From Magnetospira sp. QH-2 (GTDB lineage Bacteria; Pseudomonadota; Alphaproteobacteria; Rhodospirillales; Magnetospiraceae), in NCBI RefSeq assembly GCF_000968135.1, contig NZ_FO538765.1, positions 2,926,001 through 2,990,000 on the forward strand: a stretch of DNA of 64,000 nt, read 5' to 3'. Position numbers and translations under genes: made by a program. Of the stretch, positions 19,389-26,151 are shown piece after piece (the stretch's first letter is position 1; each line of letters opens with the position of its first letter). A model generated the notes under the pieces. The model had not been told where the DNA came from, ran no database searches, and saw nothing but the letters and a program-made list of their open reading frames with translations.

Positions 19389-19569
19389 CGGGCTGCCTTC
19401 TGCCCCAGGTGAACGCGGAGGGTTTTGGGAATAATTAGTGGAGTGTCATCTATGGACGCCCCCTTGATTGCAAGGAGTTTCATCGGATCGGGCAAAGTGG
19501 GTTTGCAGTCATCTATCCGGCCTGTTTGCGCGGCTTGTGACCGCTGGCCCTAATGGAGTTCGAGGACCG

Positions 19570-20480
19570 GTTCCCCATCACCGTAACGAGCTCGAGGCTC
19601 TGACAGTGCATCGGGTTTGACCGATCCCGGTTTCCCTGTTTTGCCATTACCGATTGATTACCCTCGCAATTTGATGGTGTCGTTCAGATCGAAGCCGTGT
19701 TTTCGGGCTGGTATGTCCGTCCATGGGCCAGCATGGCCCAAATGATGCGGGCGTTCTTGTTGGCCATGGCGACGAGCACCACGTTGGTCGGGCGCCGCGC
19801 CAATATCGCTTCCAGCCAGGGGGAGCGCTTTTGCTTGTCTTTGCGTGACCAGCGCAGCGAGGCCCGCGCGCCGTGCACCAACAGGCGCCGGATATAGCCA
19901 TCGCCATGCTTGGAGATCCGCCCCAATCGCTCCTTGCCGCCGCTGGAACTCTGCTTCGGCACGATCCCCAGCCAGGCCGCCAGTTACCGTCCCGAGGAGA
20001 ACTGCGAGGCATCGCCGACGGTGGCGACCAGGGCCGTCGCCGTAAGGATGCCGAACTCGGCCAGATGGCCGCGCAGGGCATTGATCAACTGGGTGCGTTG
20101 ACGCACCAGCAGATCGCTTCGGCATCCGCCGCGTCGTTCTTGTTGGTCTTGACGTATTGCGGTGGAATCAACCGAACCTTGTGTCCAAGGCCCTGGATCT
20201 CCCGAGCGAAATGATGCGCGCCCGAGCAGGCCTCCATGGCCACAAGACAGGGCGCAAGTCCACCAAAAAACGGCAAAAGCTGGCTTCGCCGCAGCCTCTT
20301 ACGCAGAACCGGACGACCCGCCTCGTCGGCTCCATGGACTTGGAACAGGTTCTTGGCCAGATCAAGGCCGATCATGGTAACATTGCTCATTGGACGCTCC
20401 CGCTATTGGAAAGTTTCGACAACCTCCAGTATGGCTCATCGCGAAGCCGATAGGGGGCGCCCATGCCATTACCGTAACCT
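19570..20480 (-). mobile_element. Degenerate IS110 (IS1111-group) element flanked by boundary motifs
   Basis: The element contains a dead transposase gene and ends in sequence (TGGACGCTCCCGCTATTGG to CCTATCGG) that recurs in the fragment at 38.0-38.15 kb. The boundary motif ATCACCGTAAC lies at 19577 and ATTACCGTAAC at 20469, so the remnant appears to sit inside or between copies of the cassette-boundary motif. Exact element ends cannot be fixed from one degenerate copy. Confidence 0.6.
19682..20390 (-). pseudogene. IS110-family transposase pseudogene
   Basis: The N-terminal DEDD domain is readable: MSNVTMIGLDLAKNLFQVHG, VAMEACSGAHHFAREIQGLG, and NKNDAADAEAIC at the end of the first frame. 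The frame then shifts into RTQLINALRGHLAEFGILTA, meets an in-frame stop after DASQFSSGR, and resumes as LAAWLGIVPKQSSSGGKERL through the C-terminal serine region (SKHGDGYIRRLLVHGAR, VAMANKNARIIWAML). The middle of the protein is deleted as well. It is inactive for three independent reasons. Confidence 0.85.
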
Positions 20481-20560
20481 AATCTACCGTAACCCTTGGA
20501 GGGTCACTGTATCTCCAGCTTTCGCGTTGTCTCTTTTATCGGGGTCATAATACGCGGAGG

Positions 20561-21346
20561 CTACAGCCCCTCGTTTTTCCACCAGGCGCTGGTGGTCAGT
20601 TCCTCCGGCCAGCCTTTCGGTGGGGGATGGCTGGCGACAAGGTCGTCGGGATCCAATCCTCTGTTTCGCACTCTTTCTTCCCATTGGGTGCGCAGACTGC
20701 TGGGTAGCCTGGTCCCACACCAGGGACAATAGGGCGCGGGAAGGATGCGGATCGGTTGAAAGTCCACCCGCTGCTCCGGATCGATGATCCGAAAGCCGTA
20801 TTCCCGCGTGTGGGGGAGGTACCAGTACATGTTGCGCATGTCGTCTAAAACACTGGAAACTCCCCGGCAGAAATGCACCGGTTGCTCGAGACAGCGCTGG
20901 AAGCCGGGAAGTTCCTTTTCATAAGGATCATAGGGGTATTTTGGTGGCATCTCCTGATCTTCATAGATACCGTCACAGTCGATCTTTTCGCCGATCCCGC
21001 GCTCCAGCCACCATTGCTCCGTCCGCATGGACCGGGGGCCGATCCGCGCATCCAGGAAATAGTCCGGAAACAGATGATCCATCCCTTTTTCCCGGGCATA
21101 GACGATGTAACGGGCGTCACGAAGCGCGCCGGGGAGATGCACACCTGTGAAGGGGCAAAAGTACATGCCGACTCCCCGGCAATACCGCCATTTGGTATTG
21201 GGAAAGAATTGCCGACGGGGCAGAATGCCTGGCTCCAGATGGGCAACCACATAGTCCCGATCCGATGGGCCATAGTCGAGCGCCACCTTGGGGTCGGCCA
21301 CCGCTGTCCGCAGTTCCAGGCTTTGATCACTAAGACGAAGCCCCAT
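20561..21346 (-). CDS. Predicted immunity protein for the colicin-E3-like toxin (copy 1)
   Basis: A 261-residue cytoplasmic protein directly downstream of the E3-like toxin gene. ATG 21346 (MGLRLSDQS) follows GAGGAG by 6 nt. It looks like two diverged repeats of one small domain. The first has FCPFTGVHLPGALRD and later TEQWWLERGIG. The second has YCPWCGTRLPSSLRTQWEER and later TSAWWKNEGL. The CPWCG...LPxSLR...AWW pattern resembles the small domain I know as DUF6980, found with toxin systems; the name is from memory. A paralogue at 50.8-51.6 kb follows the second E3-like toxin, which supports the immunity role. Confidence 0.75.
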   Translation of the reverse strand: MGLRLSDQSLELRTAVADPKVALDYGPSDRDYVVAHLEPGILPRRQFFPNTKWRYCRGVGMYFCPFTGVHLPGALRDARYIVYAREKGMDHLFPDYFLDARIGPRSMRTEQWWLERGIGEKIDCDGIYEDQEMPPKYPYDPYEKELPGFQRCLEQPVHFCRGVSSVLDDMRNMYWYLPHTREYGFRIIDPEQRVDFQPIRILPAPYCPWCGTRLPSSLRTQWEERVRNRGLDPDDLVASHPPPKGWPEELTTSAWWKNEGL

Positions 21347-21397
21347 GATACTCCTCGTCAATAGGCGGGCAGCTCGATAAGTTGCCCGCTTTGGTTA

Positions 21398-23173
21398 TCA
21401 TACGTACCGCACTTGCTCGTCCTGATCCAGAAAAGAGCGCTTGATGCGAGGTTTATTCTTATCCGGCCCGGTAACCCGCCGTCCGGTAATCGGATCGAAG
21501 GCGCCGAGATGCTTGCCTTTGCTATCGAACTTCTCGATCTGCTGCTTGTGACGTCCCCCTCCGCCGTGGTCCCAGGTGTAGATGTTGCCGTCCTTGTCTT
21601 TCCTCCGCCCGTCCTTTTCCGGCTTCAGGCTCTTCCAGACATAGCTCTCCGAGGGCGAGATTTTGCGGTTGATCGGGTCCTTCGCCACCTCCTGCTCGAT
21701 CCGGCGGCCTGCCGCCTCGTACCATTCGTCATATCCGGATTGCCACTTTTCCTGGCCCTTTTTGCCGTTGGGCATGATCTGGTCCGGTCCCTGGCCTTGC
21801 ATGGTGACATAGGTATCCTCCGGCTGCGTCTCATGGATCGGACGACCGGGAGTCTGGGTGTCGACGGGCGGCGTGGGTTCATCGACGATCATGCCATCGT
21901 CTTTTTCGGGCTGTCGCGCGGGATAGGTTTCGATCCCATGGCCTTCGGGCATGGGGGTCGGCTCAAGGCCCGGTGCCGGCGGCATGGGGTCGGCCATATC
22001 CGTGCGGGCCATCTTGCCGTCGAGGTAATTGCCGAGATTGGATTGGGGCATCAGGTCGAACCGAGGATTGCCATCGGCGTCACGGCCGTTGGGAACCGCG
22101 ACCATCCCGGTGTTGACCCTTTCACCGGTCGCCGGATCCGTTCCATAGACTGGGTTGTACAGATCGCCGGGGCCATGGTCGAAGCTCAGGTCCTGGCCCC
22201 CGACCTGTACGTCGTGCGTCTGCTGCCCTTCATTGTCCGGAATGACGGCGCCACCAATGGCGCCGCCTGCCCGACCCAGGACTTTGGGAGCAACTTTCTC
22301 GGCGCCCTTGGCCAAGGCGTCTCCGGCACCATTGCCTTTGCCGGGCGTGACGGTGATGACGCCATTGGATGAAGCCGCATTTCCCGCTGCAACACCGTCT
22401 GCCGTGGGGACATACTGAGCCTTTTTGATGAGCGGATTATGATCCGGATCGGGCGCAGGGCTGCCGTCTGGATAGGTCCACCGTCCATATTCGTTCATGG
22501 CCGGTTTATGGGTATTTGGCGGCGAAGTCGTCGAGGTGTCTCCGCTATCGCCCTTCCCGCCGTTCGTGTCCATCGGCATGCCGGTGCCGGAATCTTCGCC
22601 GGGGCGATAGAGAAGGTCTATGGGCGGCGCATCGTCTCGGCCGGGAACATACTCCAGCGTTCTTGCATTATGCATGGAATCGTTCCCGGTATTCTGATCA
22701 ATCAGATTCCCCTGGGCATCATACCAATTGCCCTGCTCGTCCATGGAAATCGCCTGGGCCGGTTCCCCCACCCCATAGTGCGCCTCGACCAGGCGCACAT
22801 GGTCCGGATCGGCGTCGGGCCCGAGGCGCTTGATCACATCATCGGCGCGCTGGCGGTTGATCCGGGCGTCTTCGGCGCGGGCGCCATCGGCACCGAAGGG
22901 AGCATGGCCCGTGGCATGACCCGTGGGCGCGCCGACTTCGCTGTTGAGCTTGTAGAACGCGGTGGTTTCGGTCTGGATATCCTCGTTGGTCCAGTAATCC
23001 TCGGCCCAATGGAGGCGGCGCTGATCCGCATGGGTGCGCTCGGCCACCGGCTTGGCGCGGATGGCCTGGATCTCCTTGGGCTTGGGCGGGGCCATGCCAT
23101 CCCAGGTATCCTCGGGATCGGATTGGAGTGGTGGCGGGCTCTTGGCCAGGGCCTGTTCGACGTGGATGGGCAT
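21398..23173 (-). CDS. Polymorphic toxin with colicin-E3-like ribonuclease tip (copy 1)
   Basis: A 591-residue protein starting MPIHVEQALAKSPPPL inside shared module 1 (residues 1-125). A linker has the repeat-like units MDEQGNWYDAQGNLIDQ and MNEYGRWTYPDGSPAPD. A Gly/Ala segment VLGRAGGAIGGAVIPDNEGQ and a Pro-rich region lead to the tip from about residue 510: DGRRKDKDGNIYTWDHGGGG, then RHKQQIEKFDSKGKHLGAFDP. This lines up with the E3 catalytic region (KIYEWDSQHGELEGY...GQHLGSFDPKTG), with Asp535, His536/His542 and Glu547 as candidate catalytic residues. Predicted activity is 16S rRNA cleavage; this is inference. It lacks the long N-terminus of the 28.4 kb gene, so may be a silent cassette. 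Confidence 0.82.
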   Translation of the reverse strand: MPIHVEQALAKSPPPLQSDPEDTWDGMAPPKPKEIQAIRAKPVAERTHADQRRLHWAEDYWTNEDIQTETTAFYKLNSEVGAPTGHATGHAPFGADGARAEDARINRQRADDVIKRLGPDADPDHVRLVEAHYGVGEPAQAISMDEQGNWYDAQGNLIDQNTGNDSMHNARTLEYVPGRDDAPPIDLLYRPGEDSGTGMPMDTNGGKGDSGDTSTTSPPNTHKPAMNEYGRWTYPDGSPAPDPDHNPLIKKAQYVPTADGVAAGNAASSNGVITVTPGKGNGAGDALAKGAEKVAPKVLGRAGGAIGGAVIPDNEGQQTHDVQVGGQDLSFDHGPGDLYNPVYGTDPATGERVNTGMVAVPNGRDADGNPRFDLMPQSNLGNYLDGKMARTDMADPMPPAPGLEPTPMPEGHGIETYPARQPEKDDGMIVDEPTPPVDTQTPGRPIHETQPEDTYVTMQGQGPDQIMPNGKKGQEKWQSGYDEWYEAAGRRIEQEVAKDPINRKISPSESYVWKSLKPEKDGRRKDKDGNIYTWDHGGGGRHKQQIEKFDSKGKHLGAFDPITGRRVTGPDKNKPRIKRSFLDQDEQVRYV

Positions 23174-23194
23174 GCGCTCAACTGGGCGGGTGAC

Positions 23195-23282
23195 GGCGGT
23201 AATTAGTGGAGTGTCACCGCAACGCCGGGCACCGCAACGCCCGCAACGCCAACACCGCAACGCCAAACCATTACCGTAACCC
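23195..23282 (-). repeat. Cassette-boundary motif with degenerate tandem copies
   Basis: On the minus strand the stretch runs GGGTTACGGTAATGG, then four GGCGTTGCGG-type units of about 10-14 bp, then GTTGCGGTGACACTCCAC and TAATTACC. Module 1 of the E3 toxin unit starts right after it, and the preceding immunity-like gene ends just before it. The same motif marks other cassette junctions in this window. Confidence 0.7.
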
Positions 23283-23307
23283 AAACGCGACGTGATCTAG
23301 ACCCAGT

Positions 23308-24219
23308 TCATTTTTCGCCCAAGAAGAATCCACCGACAAGAATGTTATTGTCCCTGACCAAGGTCTCGTTGCCCTGCCAGTCCCGCACATAAATGCTCTG
23401 TGCTTCCGGCAGGAGGCGGCGCCAGTTCTTCCAGTTTTGCCGCGCGTAGAGAAAGCCCTGGTTGTTTGGCCGAAGGATGGGTATCGGCCCAACCTTGAAG
23501 AGTTTTGATCTGAAAAGTTCTTGAAGTGTTGATGTTTCCAGATCCAACAGACTCAGGGAGCGTGCAAAATAATCGCCGCATATGACCTGCCCCTTTGAAG
23601 TCCGCGCAATTGGATATAGGGCTCTTGGCTCCAATAGCCGTCTGGTTCCAGTAGCAAAGTCGAACAGAACAAGATCTTTTTCCGGATTCCGGTCTTCTTC
23701 ATTATGAGAAATGTTCAGACGGTACAGCAGGCGGTGGGAATCAAGCCAAAGAGGAGAGGTAAAATATCTGACTTGCACGTCAATCAACCTGGATTTTTGT
23801 GAATTCAAATCAAGGATCATCAGGTCATTGGACTGGGTAACATAAGCAAGTTGCGTTTCATCTGGGGATAGGGAGGGGGCCTGTCCCTGGACAATCGGTT
23901 TCGCATGATCCTTGGCGTCCGGTTGCAGAGGGGCTTCGAAAATCTGAGAACCTCTTCCATCCCGGCGCGATGCATCGAAAAAGAAAGTGTTTTTTGAGCG
24001 GCGGAATACCGGGTGACTAGGACCATGCCAACCTACGCCCCAGACAAGAGTCATCACTTCGACAAGATTTTCATCGCGCAGTTCATAGATCCCGATGCTG
24101 CCACCGCTTGATAGAACATACCGTTCAGCCGCCATGGCGTGGGTCGGAAAAAGCACCATGGCGACGCAACCGGCAATGACGGCCATGCCGAACAGTTGGC
24201 CGAATCGTATCAAAGGCAA
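23308..24219 (-). CDS. Exported beta-propeller-like protein, candidate partner of the papain-like toxin
   Basis: A 303-residue protein with an N-terminal signal peptide (FGQLFGMAVIAGCVAMVLFP then THAMAAE). The mature part repeats a TolB/WD-like pattern: YVLSSGGSIGIYEL, HPVFRRSKNTFFFDASRRDG, APSLSPDETQLAYVTQSNDL, SPLWLDSHRLLYRLNISHNE and ILRPNNQGFLYARQNWKN. It lies 6 bp after the toxin gene, exactly where immunity genes lie in neighbouring units. An exported immunity protein would fit a toxin acting in the periplasm. No known immunity family is recognised. Confidence 0.6.
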   Translation of the reverse strand: MPLIRFGQLFGMAVIAGCVAMVLFPTHAMAAERYVLSSGGSIGIYELRDENLVEVMTLVWGVGWHGPSHPVFRRSKNTFFFDASRRDGRGSQIFEAPLQPDAKDHAKPIVQGQAPSLSPDETQLAYVTQSNDLMILDLNSQKSRLIDVQVRYFTSPLWLDSHRLLYRLNISHNEEDRNPEKDLVLFDFATGTRRLLEPRALYPIARTSKGQVICGDYFARSLSLLDLETSTLQELFRSKLFKVGPIPILRPNNQGFLYARQNWKNWRRLLPEAQSIYVRDWQGNETLVRDNNILVGGFFLGEK

Positions 24220-24225
24220 CCTCCA

Positions 24226-25500
24226 TCAAGGGGCGACATAGCCTTGGTCCATGTCGTAATGCATCCAGGCGCCGTCCCGTTCCGCCTTCAGGCGATAATA
24301 CTCTCTTTCAACCGCATCGGCATAGTCCTGACAGTTGCGCCAGAAAAAATTGTAGTCTTCGGCATCCGGATTGGTTTTCTGGTCCCATTCCGATTCGAGG
24401 TTCTTCTCAGCTTGCTTGAGAAGGTCGTCTTCCAGATGAGGACCAACGTTTTCGTATTTTTCTATCACATCAGCGTCAGCTTTGTCTTTCCTGACTTCGC
24501 TGTTATCATAGTATCCGGAATCATCTCCATTATCATACAGGAACCCATCATGTTGCAGGGGGCCGATGGTCGTATCCCGGAGCCCATACACGTCCAACGG
24601 ACGTTCCTGCCGATAGGCGGCAGGCTCCGCACCGCCTCCGATTTGCTCGTTGAGTTCTTCGAGCATTGTCGGGGTTTCGTGGTCCCACATGATGTCGGGT
24701 GACGATTTTGTGTGGGCTTCGGATCTGGCGCCGGATTTTTCCGTCCGAGAGCCCATCGAACGAAGGACTCTCTCCTGCTCTGTCGAGGAGAGCCCACTCG
24801 TTTTTTGCCGGTAGGTTTTTTGCATGATGGCCGTTTTGAGAGGCGACCACTTCTGTTTCTCGCCCTGCCTGGAGAGGACGACATCGAATGGTGACGGTTG
24901 TTTGGGGTCCCGGTGGGACTCTTCGTTTGATGGGCCGGATTCTTCTATCTCCTGTACTTTCTGGTCATTGATATCAGAGCCGTAAGGATCGATTCCAACC
25001 CCATCGGCGAGAGTTCTGTCAGCGAACTGGCCTATGGAAACGGCTTGATCCGTCAAATCCCCCCCAATGGACCCATAGGTCTCCGGGTCGGGTTTCGGCG
25101 CTTGCTCGACGGTGAGGATGTGTTCGCCGGTGTCGATGACCTTCTGGAAATCGCCGTCGGGCTTTGGTTTACCCACCCCATAGTGCGCCTCGACCATGCG
25201 CACATGGTCCGGATCGGCATCGGGCCCGAGGCGCTTGATCACATGGTCGGCGCGCTGGCGGTTGATCCTGGCGTCTTCCGTACGGGCGCTGTCGGCGCCG
25301 AAGGGAGCATGGCCCGTGGCATGGCCCGTGGGCGCGCCGACTTCGCTGTTGAGCTTGTAAAACGCGGTGGTTTCGGTCTGGATATCCTCGTTGGTCCAGT
25401 AGTCCTCGGCCCAATGGAGGCGGCGCTGATCCGCATGGGTGCGCTCGGCCACCGGCTTGTCGCGGATGGCCTGGATTTCCTCCGGCTTGGGCGGCGCCAT
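24226..25500 (-). CDS. Polymorphic toxin with permuted papain/NlpC-like tip
   Basis: A 424-residue protein that begins inside module 1 (MAPPKPEEIQAIRDKPVAER; residues 1-108). The middle is hydrophilic. The tip has LQHDGFLYDNGDDSGYYDN (His317) and FFWRNCQDYADAVEREYYRL (Cys390). A His-containing strand before an NCQ-x-(F/Y) helix is the circularly permuted papain-like arrangement of NlpC/P60- and LRAT-type enzymes, so a peptidoglycan amidase/peptidase or deamidase is possible. The catalytic assignment is inference. The N-terminus is truncated at a boundary motif 40-60 bp upstream. An exported protein gene follows. Confidence 0.7.
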   Translation of the reverse strand: MAPPKPEEIQAIRDKPVAERTHADQRRLHWAEDYWTNEDIQTETTAFYKLNSEVGAPTGHATGHAPFGADSARTEDARINRQRADHVIKRLGPDADPDHVRMVEAHYGVGKPKPDGDFQKVIDTGEHILTVEQAPKPDPETYGSIGGDLTDQAVSIGQFADRTLADGVGIDPYGSDINDQKVQEIEESGPSNEESHRDPKQPSPFDVVLSRQGEKQKWSPLKTAIMQKTYRQKTSGLSSTEQERVLRSMGSRTEKSGARSEAHTKSSPDIMWDHETPTMLEELNEQIGGGAEPAAYRQERPLDVYGLRDTTIGPLQHDGFLYDNGDDSGYYDNSEVRKDKADADVIEKYENVGPHLEDDLLKQAEKNLESEWDQKTNPDAEDYNFFWRNCQDYADAVEREYYRLKAERDGAWMHYDMDQGYVAP

Positions 25501-25540
25501 GCCATCCCAGGTATCCTAGGGCATGCACGAGACGGGGTTA

Positions 25541-25735
25541 ATTAATTCAGCGTCACCGTAACGAGATAGTCTTCTGATACGACATGCTTACGATCTGCAT
25601 GCGCGACCCCTATGCCATCCGGGTTATGAATCCCACCTGGATTAGGATGTGACGATATGGACACCATAAGACTTAGAGGGATCGGGCATAAACACAACCC
25701 CTGACGCGCGAGGGTGTCAGGGGTTGTCGCGTAGG
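25541..25735 (-). pseudogene. Chimeric scrap of RNase A-like toxin tips ending in the boundary motif
   Basis: On the minus strand, after the immunity gene, one frame reads like the last residues of the RNase A-like tip (PDPSKSYGVHIVTS). A few bases on, another frame reads NPGGIHNPDGIGVAHADRKH plus VVSEDYL, the beginning of the same tip. So an end fragment precedes a start fragment. The second fragment runs straight into GTTACGGTGACGCTGAATTA, the boundary motif, followed by truncated module 1. Both pieces are closely related to 26.15-26.56 kb. Confidence 0.75.
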
Positions 25736-25740
25736 TGTCG

Positions 25741-26133
25741 CTATTCTCTGATATGCGCCTCTTCACGCACCAGCTTCGCGGCATTTCTGCGCATTTGATC
25801 TGGTATGGGGATCTTCAAGGTATCGCGAATCTGCTCGATCCAACCGATGGCCCGGTTATCCGGATTGCTTGCACCTTTGTAGCGCCTTCTATCGTAGGGG
25901 TAATAAACCTCCGCCTGCTTGAATGCTTCCTTGATCGACTCCGGTTTTGCCCAAGGGGATTCAAGAAAAGAATCGATTTCTTTGAGAAGCGCATGAATAT
26001 CTTCGTCATTGGTCAAGACTCGGTAATATGCAATACGCGCCTCAATGGATTTTCCCACATATCCCGTACTAAAACTTATGGTCAATAAACTTTCTAGCAA
26101 AGGAAAGTCATCATAAAAACGCTTCTTCTTCAT
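25741..26133 (-). CDS. Predicted immunity protein for the RNase A-like toxin (CdiI-like)
   Basis: A 130-residue, charged, helical protein (MKKKRFYDDFPLLESLLTIS, then YVGKSIEARIAYYRVLTNDE, DIHALLKEIDSFLESPWAKP). ATG 26133 lies 18 bp after the toxin stop with an AGGAGAAAT ribosome-binding site. Size, position and the ALLKEIDSFLE element recall small immunity proteins of contact-dependent inhibition systems that pair with RNase A-like tips, but I cannot assign a family. It is predicted to bind the tip in the cytoplasm. Confidence 0.65.
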   Translation of the reverse strand: MKKKRFYDDFPLLESLLTISFSTGYVGKSIEARIAYYRVLTNDEDIHALLKEIDSFLESPWAKPESIKEAFKQAEVYYPYDRRRYKGASNPDNRAIGWIEQIRDTLKIPIPDQMRRNAAKLVREEAHIRE

Positions 26134-26151
26134 TGTATTTCTCCTGAAATA

